Below, piece by piece: positions 50,854-61,315 of a stretch of 64,000 nt of DNA (position 1 is its first letter; the number at the start of each line of letters is the position of its first letter). The notes beneath the pieces were generated by a model. The model was given only the letters and a program-made list of their open reading frames with translations, was not told where the DNA came from and ran no database searches. The position numbers and the translations under genes were made by a program. The DNA is from Mycobacterium sp. SMC-8 (GTDB lineage: Bacteria; Actinomycetota; Actinomycetes; Mycobacteriales; Mycobacteriaceae), in assembly GCF_025263565.1 (NCBI RefSeq), contig NZ_CP079865.1, positions 5,208,001-5,272,000 of the forward strand. Reading direction: 5' to 3'.

Positions 50854-52003
50854 CCGGCATCGCCGGCCGCCATCCGGTGAACGCGCCGACCGCGTCGCCC
50901 TGGTAGTGCTGGAACCGGCGCAGCCGCCCGCCAACACGTGAATACCATTGCGCCAGTGTAAATTCCGATTCCACCGTGACCGCGTTGGCGACCAGTCGGC
51001 CACCGGCGGGCAGTTTCTCCCAGCAGGCCTCGATCAGGCCGGGCTGACTGACGCCGCCGCCGACGAAGACCGCCGCGGGCGGCGCCGCATCGGCGAAGGA
51101 CTCCGGTGCGCCGCGTGCGGTCTCGACCGGCACACCGTAGGCGACCGCGTTCTCGCCGACTCTGGCGCGGCGGGCGTCGTCGCGTTCGAACGCGATCGCG
51201 CGGCAACCGGGTCCGCTGCGGCACCACTCGATCGAGACACTGCCCGACCCCGCACCCACGTCCCAGAGCAACTCCCCCGGCCGCGGCGCGAGCGCGGCCA
51301 GTGTCGCGGCACGGATCATCTGCTTGGTGATCTGCCCGTCATGGGCGAACGCGTCGTCTGGCAGCGCGCCGAACCGGCGCTCGTCGGGCAGATACCGCAC
51401 CGCCATCACGTTGAGGTCGTCGACGTCCGCCGGTGGCCGGGCCGCCCACTCCCGCGCTGTCGAGGTGCGCCGCAACTCTTTTGGGCCGCCCAACTGTTCG
51501 AGGACAGTCAGCTCCGAGTCACCCCGTCCGGTGGCGGTGAGCAGCCGTGCCAGTTCCGCCGGCGTGGAACCGTCCCGCGACAACACCACGGCCTGCCCGC
51601 CACGGCGCACCGCGGTGTGCGGTTCGCGCCACACCACGCTGATGATCTCGGTGTCCTGCACCGACCAGCCGACCCGCGAGCAGGCCAGCGTCACCGACGA
51701 CACGTGCGGCAGCACCGCCACCCTGTCCGGACCGAACCTGCGGATCAGTGTGCTGCCGATGCCGTGCAGCAGCGGGTCTCCGCTGGCCACCACATGCACG
51801 TCGACATCGTCACCGTCGAGCAGTGTGTCCAGCGCCGGCAGCAGCGGGCTCGGCCACGTCCGCCGCGCCGCGGTCACCGTCGCGTCCAGCAGATCAAGCT
51901 GCCTACGGGAACCGTAAACAACGGTGGCCCTAGCAAGTTCAGCGCGCGAAGGCGGCGGCAGCCCGGCCATTCCGTCGGCGCCGATGCCCACCACGACGAT
52001 CAC
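50816..52003 (-). CDS. cobL: Precorrin-6B C5,15-methyltransferase (decarboxylating) CobL
   Basis: A 395-residue bifunctional CbiET-type enzyme that methylates precorrin-6B at C5 and C15 and removes the C12 acetate carboxyl. The N-terminal CbiE half is a SAM methyltransferase (VVVGIGADGMAGL, VHVVASGDPLLHGIGSTLI). The C-terminal CbiT half has the nucleotide-binding G-x-G-S-x-S (WDVGAGSGSVSIEW) and FERDDARRARVGENAVAYG. Length is normal. The GTG at 52003 overlaps the SDR stop by four bases, and the 3' end overlaps the phosphotransferase gene. Confidence 0.95.
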   Translation of the reverse strand: MIVVVGIGADGMAGLPPPSRAELARATVVYGSRRQLDLLDATVTAARRTWPSPLLPALDTLLDGDDVDVHVVASGDPLLHGIGSTLIRRFGPDRVAVLPHVSSVTLACSRVGWSVQDTEIISVVWREPHTAVRRGGQAVVLSRDGSTPAELARLLTATGRGDSELTVLEQLGGPKELRRTSTAREWAARPPADVDDLNVMAVRYLPDERRFGALPDDAFAHDGQITKQMIRAATLAALAPRPGELLWDVGAGSGSVSIEWCRSGPGCRAIAFERDDARRARVGENAVAYGVPVETARGAPESFADAAPPAAVFVGGGVSQPGLIEACWEKLPAGGRLVANAVTVESEFTLAQWYSRVGGRLRRFQHYQGDAVGAFTGWRPAMPVTQWSVTKPDTT

Positions 52004-52749
52004 CGCGGCAGCCTACGCCACACCGGCCGCGGCAGCAGCCGGAACACCAGCGCCAACAACGCCAGCGGGCCGGGAACCCACACCGTGTCGCGCCGCTTGC
52101 GCAGCGCCCGCGCCGTCGCGTCGGCCACCTGCGCCGGCGTGCTCGACAGCGGTGCCGGGGTCATTCCCTGCGTCATCCTGCCGATCACAAAGCCGGGCCG
52201 CACGAGCAGCAACCGCACACCGGTGCCGTGCAGCGCATCGGTCAGACCGCTGCAGAAGCCGTCCAGGCCCGCCTTGGCCGACCCGTAGACGTAGTTCGCG
52301 CGACGCACCCGCACGCCGGCCACCGACGAGAACACCACCAGCGTCCCCGCCCCGGCCCGGCGCATCCTGGCGGCCAGTTCGGTCAGCAGGCTGACCTGGG
52401 CCACGTAGTCGGTGTGCGCGATCGCGGCCGCGTGCCCGGGATCCTCCTCGGCGCGGGCCTGGTCGCCGAGGATCCCGAACGCCAGCACCGCGGTGCCGAT
52501 TTGGCCGTGCTCGGCCTCGATCGCATCGACCAGCCCGCGGTGCGCGGCGAGATCGTCGGCGTCGAACGCGACCGTGTGCACCGACGCGGCCCCGGCCCGC
52601 TGCACCGCGGTGATCTGCTCGCGCAGCGCGTCGGGTCTGCGGGCGGCCAACACCACCGCCGCCCCCGGCGCCAGCCGGCACGCCAGTTCCACGCCGATCT
52701 CGCTGCGACCGCCGAAAATCACCACCGGTCCCGCGTTCGTGTCCTCCAC
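52000..52749 (-). CDS. Short-chain dehydrogenase/reductase (Rv2073c-like)
   Basis: A 249-residue SDR. The nucleotide-binding motif is a variant, [18 protein letters not shown]. The active-site Ser is in [28 protein letters not shown], where Y-G-S-A-K gives the Tyr and Lys. The C-terminus is more hydrophobic ([15 protein letters not shown]), suggesting membrane association. It matches Rv2073c in position between cobL and the Rv2074-like gene; related SDRs include DprE2-type reductases. The GTG at 52749 is preferred because [14 protein letters not shown] is close to the normal start. It is divergent from Rv2074-like, with 34 bp between starts. Confidence 0.87.
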   Translation of the reverse strand: MEDTNAGPVVIFGGRSEIGVELACRLAPGAAVVLAARRPDALREQITAVQRAGAASVHTVAFDADDLAAHRGLVDAIEAEHGQIGTAVLAFGILGDQARAEEDPGHAAAIAHTDYVAQVSLLTELAARMRRAGAGTLVVFSSVAGVRVRRANYVYGSAKAGLDGFCSGLTDALHGTGVRLLLVRPGFVIGRMTQGMTPAPLSSTPAQVADATARALRKRRDTVWVPGPLALLALVFRLLPRPVWRRLPR

Positions 52750-52770
52750 GGCGCTGATTATCGCCTGCGC

Positions 52771-52776
52771 TAGCGT
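52771..52776 (+). promoter_or_regulatory. -10 hexamer (TAGCGT) upstream of the Rv2074-like gene
   Basis: TAGCGT is followed by seven bases and the ATG at 52784. No ribosome site is present. Divergent SDR transcripts begin just to the left. Confidence 0.4.
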
Positions 52777-52783
52777 GGGGCCG

Positions 52784-53197
52784 ATGGCCAAGGCGACGAC
52801 CCGACTGACCGACGACGCGCTCGCGTTCCTGTCCGAGCGCCACCTCGCGATGCTGACCACGCTGCGGGCCGACGGGTCCCCGCATGTGGTGGCCGTCGGT
52901 TTTACGTTCGACCCCGCCACCCACATCGCCCGGGTGATCACCTCGGGCGGCTCCCAGAAGGCCGTCAACGCCGAGCATCGCGGGGTCGCGGTCCTCAGCC
53001 AGGTCGACGGCGCCCGCTGGTTGTCGCTGGAGGGCAAATCGGCGGTGCACACCGACGCCGACGCGGTACGCGACGCCGAACTACGGTACGCCCAGCGCTA
53101 CCGCACGCCCCGGCCGAACCCGAAGCGCGTCGTGATCGAGGTGCGCATCGCGCGGGTGCTCGGGTCGTCGGCGCTGCTCGACCGCGGCGAGGCCTGA
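52784..53197 (+). CDS. F420-dependent PPOX-fold reductase (Rv2074-like)
   Basis: A 137-residue split-barrel protein. It has [34 protein letters not shown], then [15 protein letters not shown] and [36 protein letters not shown]. The order of cobL, SDR and this gene matches Rv2072c-Rv2073c-Rv2074. Rv2074 is a F420H2-dependent biliverdin reductase, so the same activity is likely but not shown. It differs from the paired PPOX genes at 33-34 kb. It ends five bases before the convergent pepE stop. Confidence 0.85.
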   Translation: MAKATTRLTDDALAFLSERHLAMLTTLRADGSPHVVAVGFTFDPATHIARVITSGGSQKAVNAEHRGVAVLSQVDGARWLSLEGKSAVHTDADAVRDAELRYAQRYRTPRPNPKRVVIEVRIARVLGSSALLDRGEA

Positions 53198-53201
53198 CCG
53201 G

Positions 53202-54332
53202 TCAGGGCACCGGGACCACGACGAGGTCGTGCGGCCGGTTGTTCACCGACTCCGCTCCGTCGGCGGTGACGACCACGATGTCCTCGATGCGCGCACCCCA
53301 CTGGCCCGGGAAGTAGATTCCCGGCTCGACCGAGAACGCCATCCCCTCCTGCAGCGGCAGCGTGTTTCCCGCCACGATGTAGGGCTCCTCGTGCACCGAC
53401 AACCCGATACCGTGCCCGGTGCGGTGCACGAACGCCTCCGCCAGTCCCGCGGCGGCCAGCACGTCACGGGCCGCGGCGTCGACCTGTTCGGCCGTCACGC
53501 CCGGCCGGACGGACTCGACCGCGGCGCGCTGGGCCCGCTGCAGCACGGCATACCGGCGTGCCACCTGCGGGTCGGGTTCACCGATGCTGTAGGTCCGGGT
53601 GGAATCGGAGTTGTAGCCCGGGTCGAAGGGGCCGCCGATGTCCACGACGACGATGTCGCCGACGCGCAGTTCCCGGTCCGAACACTCGTGGTGCGGATCG
53701 GCCCCGTGCGGACCGGAGCCCACGATGATGAACGCCACTTCTGAATGTCCTTCGGCCACAATGGCTTCGGCGATGTCCGCCGCGACGTCGGCTTCCGTCC
53801 GGCCCGGGACCAGGAACTCGGGGACCCGCGCGTGCACGCGGTCGATCGCGGCACCGGCCTTGCGCAGTGCGTCGATTTCGGCCGGATCCTTGACCATCCG
53901 CAGCCTGCGCAGCACGTCGGTGGCCAGCACCGGCACCGCGGCGAGCACGTCGGCCAGCGGCAGCAGATGCAGCGCCGGCATCGAATCGGTGACCGCGACA
54001 TGGTGTGGAACCTGACCGGGCAACGCGTCGGCGACGAGGCGGTACGGATCGTCACCGTCAACCCAATCCCGTACTGCCACACCGAGTTCAGGCACGGCCG
54101 AGTCCTTCAGCGCGGCGAGCTCCAGCCGCGGCACCACGATCGTCGGCTCACCGTTTGCCGGCAGCACCAGCGCGGTCAGCCGTTCGAAGGTCTGGGCCCG
54201 GGAGCCGACAAGGTAGCGCAGGTCGTATCCCGGTGTGATCACCAGGCCGGCCAGCCCGGCGTCGGCCGCGGCAGCCACCGCCGCGCGCAGTCGCTGTGCG
54301 TACACGTCGGTGTCGAATCGAGCGCCTGTCAT
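53202..54332 (-). CDS. pepE: Xaa-Pro dipeptidase/aminopeptidase PepE (M24 family)
   Basis: A 376-residue M24 metallopeptidase that cleaves N-terminal residues before proline. The N-terminal creatinase-like domain spans residues 1-140. The catalytic domain includes the metal ligands: Asp in VVVDIGGPFD and NSDSTRTY, His in GHGIGLSVHEEPY, Glu in VEPGIYFPG and RIEDIVVVT. Length is normal and it corresponds to Rv2089c. The ATG at 54332 is used, with a TAGCCT hexamer seven bases upstream. It is divergent from the exonuclease gene; the perfect inverted repeat lies between them. Confidence 0.93.
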   Translation of the reverse strand: MTGARFDTDVYAQRLRAAVAAAADAGLAGLVITPGYDLRYLVGSRAQTFERLTALVLPANGEPTIVVPRLELAALKDSAVPELGVAVRDWVDGDDPYRLVADALPGQVPHHVAVTDSMPALHLLPLADVLAAVPVLATDVLRRLRMVKDPAEIDALRKAGAAIDRVHARVPEFLVPGRTEADVAADIAEAIVAEGHSEVAFIIVGSGPHGADPHHECSDRELRVGDIVVVDIGGPFDPGYNSDSTRTYSIGEPDPQVARRYAVLQRAQRAAVESVRPGVTAEQVDAAARDVLAAAGLAEAFVHRTGHGIGLSVHEEPYIVAGNTLPLQEGMAFSVEPGIYFPGQWGARIEDIVVVTADGAESVNNRPHDLVVVPVP

Positions 54333-54360
54333 GTCTTTCAGGCTAGTGCGCGCGGCGATC

Positions 54361-54430
54361 TCCCCGCGAGCAGACACAAACTCGCACGAATCGCCGCGAA
54401 AGTATGCGAGTTTGTGTCTGCTCGCGGGGA
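54361..54430. repeat. Perfect 26-bp inverted repeat between pepE and the exonuclease gene
   Basis: Positions 54361-54386 are the exact reverse complement of 54405-54430, with an 18-base loop. The arms run TCCCCGCGAGCAG... and the last 26 bases read ...CTGCTCGCGGGGA. The element sits between the starts of two divergent genes, 29 bp from the pepE ATG and 17 bp from the exonuclease ATG. It could fold as a strong hairpin in either 5' leader or be an operator or a dispersed mycobacterial palindrome. Confidence 0.9.
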
Positions 54431-54446
54431 AAGGTGACCTGGCAGG

Positions 54447-55433
54447 ATGGCCGGCATGGCCCGCACGTCCAATGAAGCCCCGCTGGTCCTGCTCGACGGT
54501 GCGAGTATGTGGTTCCGCTCGTTCTTCGGTGTCCCGTCGTCGATCACCGCGCCGGACGGTCGGCCGGTCAATGCGCTGCGCGGGTTCTTCGACGCGGTCG
54601 CCACAGTGATCGCCCGCGAACGGCCGCGCCGGCTGGTGGTCTGCCGGGACGACGACTGGCGGCCGCAGTGGCGCGTCGACCTGATCCCGTCGTACAAGGC
54701 GCACCGGGTAGCTGTCCCTGCCGAGGAAGCGAACCCGGCCACCGACGTCGACATCGAGCAGGTGCCCGACGAGTTGACCCCGCAGGTCGACATGATCATG
54801 GAGATGCTCGACGCGTTCGGCATCCCGACGGCCGGGGCCGAGCAGTGCGAGGCCGACGACGTGCTGGGCACGCTCGCCGAACGCGAGCGCCGCGACCCCG
54901 TGGTGGTGGTCAGCGGCGACCGCGACCTGCTGCAGCTGGTACGCGACGAGCCGGTCCCGGTCCGGGTGCTTTATCTGGGCCGCGGGCTGTCCAAGGCGGT
55001 CAAGTACGGCCCACGCGAGGTAGCCGAGACCTACAACGTGCCCGTCGACCGGGCCGGGCCGGCCTACGCAGAGCTGGCGCTGCTGCGGGGCGACCCATCC
55101 GACGGGCTGCCGGGCGTCCCGGGTATCGGGGAGAAGACAGCGGCCGCGCTGCTGGCTCAGCACGGGTCGCTGGAGCGGATCGTTGCCGCCGCACACGACC
55201 CGAAGTCGCGGCTGCCCAAGGCGCACCGGAACAAGCTGCTGGCCGCGGCCGACTACATCCAAAGGGCCGGACCGGTGGTGCGGGTGGCCACCGACGCCGA
55301 CATCTCGTTCTCCACCGATGGTGATGAACTGCCACTGGCGGCCCGCCATCCCGGCAAAGTCGCCGAACTCGCCGACCGCTACGGCGTGTCGTCGTCGATC
55401 GGACGACTCCAGTCCGCCTTAGACAAGCTCTGA
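54447..55433 (+). CDS. 5'-3' exonuclease (Rv2090-like, FEN/Pol I N-terminal fold)
   Basis: A 328-residue 5'-nuclease of the FEN/polymerase I N-terminal family. The metal-binding segments are [43 protein letters not shown] and [12 protein letters not shown]. The helix-hairpin-helix DNA-binding segment is [18 protein letters not shown]. It probably processes flaps and RNA primers in replication and repair. The ATG at 54447 (MAGMART) or 54456 may be the real start; no ribosome site is strong. The inverted repeat lies in its leader. Confidence 0.93.
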   Translation: MAGMARTSNEAPLVLLDGASMWFRSFFGVPSSITAPDGRPVNALRGFFDAVATVIARERPRRLVVCRDDDWRPQWRVDLIPSYKAHRVAVPAEEANPATDVDIEQVPDELTPQVDMIMEMLDAFGIPTAGAEQCEADDVLGTLAERERRDPVVVVSGDRDLLQLVRDEPVPVRVLYLGRGLSKAVKYGPREVAETYNVPVDRAGPAYAELALLRGDPSDGLPGVPGIGEKTAAALLAQHGSLERIVAAAHDPKSRLPKAHRNKLLAAADYIQRAGPVVRVATDADISFSTDGDELPLAARHPGKVAELADRYGVSSSIGRLQSALDKL

Positions 55434-55445
55434 CAAGCTCTACGG

Positions 55446-56207
55446 TTACTTCGGGCGGCCGACCTCGTAGGTGCCGTCGTCGTCCTGGAAGGTGACGGTG
55501 ACCTGGCGCTTGGTGCCGTCGATGCTGACCTCGCAGTTGAACGAGTCGCCCTTCTTGACCGTCGGGCTCACACCGTTGTTGCACTTCACGTCGTTGACGT
55601 TTCTCGCGCCGTAGCCGTTGGTCTCGTCGGTGAGGATCTGCTCCACACCGGCTTGGGCCGCATTGATGTCGAGCTTGGTGGTGACGAAGAAGCCCGGCTT
55701 CCAGAAGCCCAGCACCAGCACGGCGGCGATGACGACCGCGGCCAGCACACCGACCACTCCGCCGATCACAGCCAGCGAACGCTTCGAGCCTTCCTCCTGG
55801 CCTGGCGCCGGATACCCGGGCGCACCGGGGTACTGGCCGTAGGGGCCCGGTTGACCGTAGGCGTTGGGCTGCCCGTACTGCTGGCCGTATCCGCCCGGCT
55901 GGCTGTACTGTCCGGGCGGCGGGTAGCCGGCCGGGTTGTACTCGGCGGGCTGCTGGCCGTACTGGTCGGCCGGGTACTGCGCCGGCGTATACGTCGGCGG
56001 CTGCGTTGGTTGCTGGTACTGCGGGTACTGCTGCGGCGTGTACGCCGGCGGCTGCCACCCCTGCTGCTCGGGCTGCTGGCCGGCGCCCGGAGTCGGGGGC
56101 TGCCAGCCCTGGTTGGCCGCCGATTCGCCCGCCGGCTGATCCGTGCCCTGTTCAGGCTGCTGACCCGGCCACGGCTGCGTCGGGTCGGATCCCTGCGGTC
56201 CGCTCAT
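55446..56207 (-). CDS. Pro/Gln/Tyr-rich membrane-anchored DUF4333 protein (Rv2091c-like)
   Basis: A 253-residue protein. Residues 1-140 are a low-complexity cytoplasmic segment rich in Pro, Gln, Tyr and Gly. One helix ([24 protein letters not shown]) anchors it, and the C-terminal part (residues 170-253) is a DUF4333 domain outside, with a cysteine pair (VKCNNGV and FNCEV). This matches Rv2091c in position between the Rv2090-like gene and helY. The tail composition is typical of mycobacterial cell-envelope proteins; the role is unknown. The ATG at 56207 is used. Confidence 0.87.
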   Translation of the reverse strand: MSGPQGSDPTQPWPGQQPEQGTDQPAGESAANQGWQPPTPGAGQQPEQQGWQPPAYTPQQYPQYQQPTQPPTYTPAQYPADQYGQQPAEYNPAGYPPPGQYSQPGGYGQQYGQPNAYGQPGPYGQYPGAPGYPAPGQEEGSKRSLAVIGGVVGVLAAVVIAAVLVLGFWKPGFFVTTKLDINAAQAGVEQILTDETNGYGARNVNDVKCNNGVSPTVKKGDSFNCEVSIDGTKRQVTVTFQDDDGTYEVGRPK

Positions 56208-56262
56208 TTCTCTCCTTGGTCATCCGGGGCTGGTGTGCCGGGGGCCCTGCTGGCACCACACA

Positions 56263-59034
56263 CTACCCGGCATCAACAGCTACGACGCCGCGCCGAACGT
56301 CGTTGATGGCGCGTTTTGCGGTTGCCCGCAAAGCCGCCGACGGCGCCGCGCCGCGGACCTGGTCGGCCAGATCCAGCACCTGCCGGCACCAGCGGACGAA
56401 ATCGCCCGCCGACATCGACGCGCCGGTGCCCGCGGTGTCCGACGCGGCCAGTGCCGAGGCCAGATCGCCGGTGCTCGCCCAGCGGTGTATCGCCGCGACG
56501 AAACCGTGGTCGGGTTCGCGGCTCGGCGCGAGCCGGTGCCGCTGCTCGTCGGCCCTCAACTCCGACCACAACCGACGGGTCTGGTTCAGCGCGCGGCGCA
56601 GCTTTGCAGTCGGAATGTCGGAGCCGTCGCCAGTTCCGGGGCCGTCCCGGCGGGATTCGTAGAGCACCACCGACAACGCGGCGGCCAGCTCGGGCGCGTC
56701 CAGACCTTCCCACACTCCGGCGCGCAGACATTCCGCGACCAGCAGGTCGCTCTCGCTGTAGATCCGGGCCAGGAGTCTGCCGGCGTCGGTGACGACCGGA
56801 GCCGTGCCCTCGCCGTCTTCGGCCGCGGCGATGAATCCCCGTTCGGTGAGCAGCACCACGATTCGGTCGAACGTGACGGCCAGCGAATTCGTCGCCGAGG
56901 CGATCTTCTTGCGCAGCGCCTCGTTGTCCCGCTCGATCCGCAGATAGCGCTCGGCCAACCGGGCCTTCTCTTCCCGGTCCGCCAAGCCGTGCGCCCGGTG
57001 CGCCCGGACCCGGTCCCGCAGCGCTATCAGCTCCGGATCCACGTCGCCGTCCTGCGGGGACCCACTCCTGCGGACGCGCACCGACGGGACGTCCAGACCG
57101 GCCGCCGCCGACCGCAGCGCCGAGGCCAGGTCGCGGCGGGCCCGCGGATTGCGGTGCTCGACGCGCTTGGGCAGCGACATCTTGCCGATCGGGCCGGCGG
57201 CGCCGTTGTAGTCGGCCGACGAGATGCGGCCCGCCCAGCGATGCTCGGAGAGCACCAGCGGGCGTGGATCCTCGTCGTCGCGTGCGGGTTCGAGCACCAC
57301 GGCCAGCCCACCGCGGCGCCCCTGGATGATCATGATGATGTCGCCGCGACGCAATGTGGCCAGTGCGTCGTTGGTGGCCTGCCGGCGCTGCAGCCGCGAC
57401 GCCCGCGACTGGGCGCGTTCCCGTTCGGTGATCTGCGCCCGCAACCGGACGTAGTCGAGGATCGCGGCGTTCGGACCGCCCATCTCGGCGGCGAGCTCAC
57501 CGAGCATGCGTTCACCCCGCTCGACGCCGCGGACGAGTCCGACGACGGATCGGTCGGCCTGATACTGCGCGAAGGACCGTTCCAGCAGCTGATGGGCTTG
57601 GGCCGGTCCCATCTGATGCACCAGGTTGATCGTCATGTTGTAGGTCGGCGCGAACGAGCTGCGCAGCGGGAACGTCCGGGTCGACGCCAGTCCGGCGACC
57701 TCGGCGGGGTCGACGTCCGGATTCCACAGCACCACCGCGTGGCCCTCCACGTCGATACCGCGCCGGCCCGCGCGTCCGGTCAGCTGCGTGTACTCGCCCG
57801 GGGTCAGCGGCACGTGCTGCTCACCGTTGTACTTGACCAGCTTCTCCAGCACCACCGTGCGGGCGGGCATGTTGATGCCCAATGCCAGTGTCTCCGTGGC
57901 GAACACGGCCTTGACCAGGCCGGCGGTGAACAGTTCCTCGACGGTGTGCCGGAATGTCGGCAGCATCCCGGCGTGGTGGGCGGCGATCCCGCGTAGAAGG
58001 CCCTCACGCCACTCGTGGAAGTCGAGCACGATCAGGTCGGAGTCGTTGAGGTCGGCAGTGCGCCGGTCGACGATCTCGGCGATGCGCGCCCGCTCCTCGT
58101 TGGTGGTCAGGCGCAGCGACGACCGCAGGCACTGTTTGACCGCGGCGTCGCAGCCGGCGCGGGAGAAGATGAACGTGATCGCCGGCAACAGTTCGGCGTG
58201 CTGGAGAACGCCGATCACATCCACCCTGCTCGGCGTGCGGTACAGGCTCGGCGGGCGGCCGCCGCGGCCGCGGCCCCGCGGCTGCCAGTCGGCGAGGCGT
58301 TCGGCTTCCCGGCGATGCGCGATGTGGCGCAGCAGTTCCGGGTCGACCAGCAGATCGCGCCCGGCGGCGGAGGAGGCGCGGTAGTCGAACAGATCCATCA
58401 GCCGCTTGCCGACCATCACGTGCTGCCACAGCGGTACCGGACGGTGTTCGTCGACGACCACGGTGGTGTCACCGCGGACTTCGGTGATCCATCCGCCGAA
58501 CTCCTCGGCATTGCTCACCGTGGCCGACAGGCTGACCAGCCGGACGTCCTCGGGCAGGTGCAGGATCACCTCTTCCCACACCGCACCGCGCATCCGATCG
58601 GCCAGGAAGTGCACCTCGTCCATCACCACATATGAGAGTCCTTGCAGCGCAGGCGAATCTGCGTACAGCATGTTCCGCAGCACCTCGGTGGTCATCACGA
58701 CGACGTCGGCGTCACCGTTGATGGACTGGTCTCCGGTCAGCAGGCCGATCCGTTCGGGACCGTAACGGCGCACCAGATCGCTGTGCTTCTGGTTGCTCAG
58801 CGCCTTGATCGGGGTGGTGTAGAAGCACTTCCGGCCCGCGGCCAGGGCCAGGTGCACCGCGAACTCGCCGACGACGGTCTTGCCCGCGCCGGTGGGTGCG
58901 CAGACCAGCACTCCGTGGCCCTGGGCCAACGCCGCGCAGGCGCGGCGCTGGAACGGGTCCAGCTCGAAGGGCAGCAGCGCGGCGAACGCGGCCACGCTGT
59001 CCGGCGGCGGGGGTGACTCAGGTTGCGTCGTCAT
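56263..59034 (-). CDS. helY: DEAD/DEVH-box helicase HelY
   Basis: A 923-residue Ski2/Mtr4-like helicase. It shows Walker [10 protein letters not shown] (45-53), the DEVH motif (VVMDEVHFL), the S-A-T segment ([10 protein letters not shown]) and a second RecA domain ([34 protein letters not shown]). The C-terminal half (from about 520) is helical and includes the usual Ski2-like insertion. It is likely an RNA or DNA unwinding enzyme. It overlaps tatC by 17 bp and is transcribed after it; it corresponds to Rv2092c. Confidence 0.95.
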   Translation of the reverse strand: MTTQPESPPPPDSVAAFAALLPFELDPFQRRACAALAQGHGVLVCAPTGAGKTVVGEFAVHLALAAGRKCFYTTPIKALSNQKHSDLVRRYGPERIGLLTGDQSINGDADVVVMTTEVLRNMLYADSPALQGLSYVVMDEVHFLADRMRGAVWEEVILHLPEDVRLVSLSATVSNAEEFGGWITEVRGDTTVVVDEHRPVPLWQHVMVGKRLMDLFDYRASSAAGRDLLVDPELLRHIAHRREAERLADWQPRGRGRGGRPPSLYRTPSRVDVIGVLQHAELLPAITFIFSRAGCDAAVKQCLRSSLRLTTNEERARIAEIVDRRTADLNDSDLIVLDFHEWREGLLRGIAAHHAGMLPTFRHTVEELFTAGLVKAVFATETLALGINMPARTVVLEKLVKYNGEQHVPLTPGEYTQLTGRAGRRGIDVEGHAVVLWNPDVDPAEVAGLASTRTFPLRSSFAPTYNMTINLVHQMGPAQAHQLLERSFAQYQADRSVVGLVRGVERGERMLGELAAEMGGPNAAILDYVRLRAQITERERAQSRASRLQRRQATNDALATLRRGDIIMIIQGRRGGLAVVLEPARDDEDPRPLVLSEHRWAGRISSADYNGAAGPIGKMSLPKRVEHRNPRARRDLASALRSAAAGLDVPSVRVRRSGSPQDGDVDPELIALRDRVRAHRAHGLADREEKARLAERYLRIERDNEALRKKIASATNSLAVTFDRIVVLLTERGFIAAAEDGEGTAPVVTDAGRLLARIYSESDLLVAECLRAGVWEGLDAPELAAALSVVLYESRRDGPGTGDGSDIPTAKLRRALNQTRRLWSELRADEQRHRLAPSREPDHGFVAAIHRWASTGDLASALAASDTAGTGASMSAGDFVRWCRQVLDLADQVRGAAPSAALRATAKRAINDVRRGVVAVDAG

Positions 59035-59968
59035 CGACCACGAGGCGGGACGGGGCAGGCACCGCCGTCGGCGCCTCGACCGGCTCGACCGGGCCGATGG
59101 GTGCGGCCTCGTCGTCGTCGATCGCTGCCGCGGCCGCGCGGCGCGCCTTGCGGCGATCACTGATCCGTGCGACCTGGATCGCCATCTCCATCAGCAGCGT
59201 CATCGCCACCGCGAGCGCCAGCATCGAGAAGGGATCCGAGCCCGGCGTGACGAACGCGCAGAACACGAACACGCCCATGATGAGGCCGCGGCGCCATGCC
59301 TTGAGCCGCTCATAGGTCAGGATGCCGACGAGGTTGAGCATGATGATCAGCAGCGGGAACTCGAAGCTGATCCCGAACACCAGCAGCAGGTTGATCAGGA
59401 AGCCGAAGTACTGGTCACCTGAGAGGGCGGTCACCTGCACGTCGCTGCCGACGGTCAACAGGAACGCCAAGGCCTTGGACAGCACCACGTAGGCCAGGAT
59501 CGCGCCGGCGATGAACAGCGCCGCGCCCAGAGTCACGAAGGCCACCGCGAAGCGGCGTTCCTTGGCGTAAAGCCCGGGGGTGATGAAGGCCCACAACTGG
59601 TAGAGCCAGACCGGGCACGCCAGCACGATCCCGGCGGTCATGCCGACCTTCAGGCGCAGCATGAACTGGTCGAACGGCGCGGTTGCCAGCAGCCGGCACT
59701 CCCCGTCGGGAGTGATCGACGCGCGCGCCGAATCCGGCAGGGCACAGTACGGTCCACGCAGCCAGTCACCGAGGCTGGGCAGTCCGAACACGCCGTGGCT
59801 GTACCAGAGGAATCCGAGGACGGTGGTCGCCAGCACGGCGAGCACTGCGATCAGCAACCGGGTGCGCAGCTCGACGAGGTGGTCGACCAGCGACATCGTG
59901 CCGTCCGGGTTCACCCGGGAACGCCGCTGCCGCGGATCGAGCTTTTTGAAGAGTACGGAAATCTGCAC
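59018..59968 (-). CDS. tatC: Sec-independent protein translocase TatC
   Basis: A 316-residue six-helix TatC, the receptor for twin-arginine signal peptides. Landmarks: [15 protein letters not shown] before helix 1, the periplasmic loop with [12 protein letters not shown], the [12 protein letters not shown] region with the signal-binding Glu, [15 protein letters not shown] and [16 protein letters not shown] hydrophilic, Ala/Asp-rich C-terminal tail follows helix 6. The GTG at 59968 matches M. tuberculosis in length. It is 75 bp downstream of tatA and overlaps helY. Confidence 0.95.
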   Translation of the reverse strand: MQISVLFKKLDPRQRRSRVNPDGTMSLVDHLVELRTRLLIAVLAVLATTVLGFLWYSHGVFGLPSLGDWLRGPYCALPDSARASITPDGECRLLATAPFDQFMLRLKVGMTAGIVLACPVWLYQLWAFITPGLYAKERRFAVAFVTLGAALFIAGAILAYVVLSKALAFLLTVGSDVQVTALSGDQYFGFLINLLLVFGISFEFPLLIIMLNLVGILTYERLKAWRRGLIMGVFVFCAFVTPGSDPFSMLALAVAMTLLMEMAIQVARISDRRKARRAAAAAIDDDEAAPIGPVEPVEAPTAVPAPSRLVVDDDAT

Positions 59969-60007
59969 GGGTGGTCGCCTAGATGCTGCGCGCAGGCGCG
60001 AAGTCAC

Positions 60008-60029
60008 ACACGCGGCTTGCGCCGCGTGT
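60008..60029. terminator. Short hairpin between tatA and tatC
   Basis: ACACGCGGC (60008-60016) pairs with GCCGCGTGT (60021-60029) around a TTGC loop. It lies just after the tatA stop, before tatC. No T-tract follows; it may set the tatA:tatC ratio by partial termination or protect the tatA message from decay. Confidence 0.4.
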
Positions 60030-60043
60030 CACAGGCCGGCCGG

Positions 60044-60289
60044 TCAGGCTGAGCGCTTGTCCGGCGACGGCTCGGATTCCGGGACGCGCTCCGACGTGAT
60101 CTGCGTCGGCGTGTCCGACCGATCCGACTTGGGCGACTGCGAATCCGCCTGCATCTCCTTGATCTCGGACTTGAAGATGCGCATCGACTTGCCCAGCGAG
60201 CGCGCTGCGTCCGGGAGCTTCTTGGCACCGAAGAGCAGCACGAACACGGCGATGACGATGACCCAGTGCCAGGGTTGTAGACCACCCAA
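60044..60289 (-). CDS. tatA: Sec-independent protein translocase TatA
   Basis: An 81-residue TatA, the pore-forming subunit of the Tat pathway. It has the single N-terminal helix ([21 protein letters not shown]), the hinge and amphipathic helix ([19 protein letters not shown]), and a hydrophilic acidic tail. It corresponds to Rv2094c. It is 30 bp downstream of pafC and 75 bp upstream of tatC on the same strand; PotD above is a likely Tat substrate. Confidence 0.96.
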   Translation of the reverse strand: MGGLQPWHWVIVIAVFVLLFGAKKLPDAARSLGKSMRIFKSEIKEMQADSQSPKSDRSDTPTQITSERVPESEPSPDKRSA

Positions 60290-60319
60290 TTTGATTACCT
60301 CCAGACGTCTGCGCCGAGT

Positions 60320-61315
60320 TTACTCGCCCGCGGGGTCGATGCCGACCCGACCGGCGCGGTAGGCCCTCAGGGCTTCGGCCGCGGACTCCCGCACCCGGTC
60401 GGCCAGTGCCGGCGGCCCGAGCACTCGCACCGCCGAGCCGAACCCGAGCACGAAGCGCGCCATCCACTGATCGGAGGCGTAGGTCATGGTCGCCTCGCAG
60501 GACCCGTCGTCAAATTCCCGCAGCACCCGCAACGGGTAGTAGTCGAACATCCAGCCCGCCGACCGGTCGATGAGCAGGGTCGCCGTCGGCAGCGACGGAT
60601 CGGCGGTGTCAGGATCGAACAGCGACGTGTCAGGGCCGGCCTGCACCGCCGGCGGCGGCGGCACCGACGGCTCGTCGAGCACCCGGGCGTCGACGATGCG
60701 GTCGAAGCGGAACAGCCGCACCGCCTCGGCGGAGCGGCACCACGCCTCCAGATAACTGTGGTCGGCGACCAGCACCACCCGGATCGGATCGACGACCCGG
60801 CTCGACAGGGTGTCGTGGGAGGCGGCGTAGTACTCGATCGCCAGCGCCCGGTCGTCCCGCACGGCGGTGCGCACGGCCGCGGCAGCCTCGCTCTCCACCG
60901 GGGCCGGCTCCTCGACCGCGGCGCCCTCCACGCCGTGGCCGACCTTGCCGGCGGCGGACTCGATCTTGGCGATGGCGCTGCGCGCGGCCTCCGGGTCAAC
61001 CATGCCGGGCACGTCGACCAGTGCCCGCAGCGCGACCAGCACCCCGGTGGCCTCGGGGGACGTCAACCGAAGCGGATGGTCGATGCCGGCCGAGAACGTG
61101 ACCTCGATGGTGTCGCCGGAGAACTCGAAATCGATCAGATCGCCGGGGCCGTAGCCGGGCAGCCCGCACATCCACAGCTGGTTGAGGTCCTCCCGGAGCT
61201 GATCGACGCTGACGCCGAGATCGGTGGCGGCCTCGGTGTAGGTGATGCGCGGGTTGGCCTGGAAGTACGGCACCATGTTCAGCAGCCGCACCAGCCGTGC
61301 GCTGACCGCCGTCAT
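60320..61315 (-). CDS. pafC: Proteasome accessory factor PafC (WYL domain)
   Basis: A 331-residue winged-helix/WYL regulator. The N-terminal helix-turn-helix covers about residues 1-70 (RLVRLLNMVPYFQANPRITYTEAATDLGVSVDQLREDLNQL). The WYL domain is near residues 155-240 (ALAIEYYAASHDTLSSRVVDPIRVVLVADHSYLEAWCRSAEAVRLFRFDRI). With PafB it forms the heterodimer that activates DNA-damage genes in mycobacteria. It overlaps pafB by four bases and corresponds to Rv2095c. The start at 61315 is ATG. Confidence 0.95.
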   Translation of the reverse strand: MTAVSARLVRLLNMVPYFQANPRITYTEAATDLGVSVDQLREDLNQLWMCGLPGYGPGDLIDFEFSGDTIEVTFSAGIDHPLRLTSPEATGVLVALRALVDVPGMVDPEAARSAIAKIESAAGKVGHGVEGAAVEEPAPVESEAAAAVRTAVRDDRALAIEYYAASHDTLSSRVVDPIRVVLVADHSYLEAWCRSAEAVRLFRFDRIVDARVLDEPSVPPPPAVQAGPDTSLFDPDTADPSLPTATLLIDRSAGWMFDYYPLRVLREFDDGSCEATMTYASDQWMARFVLGFGSAVRVLGPPALADRVRESAAEALRAYRAGRVGIDPAGE

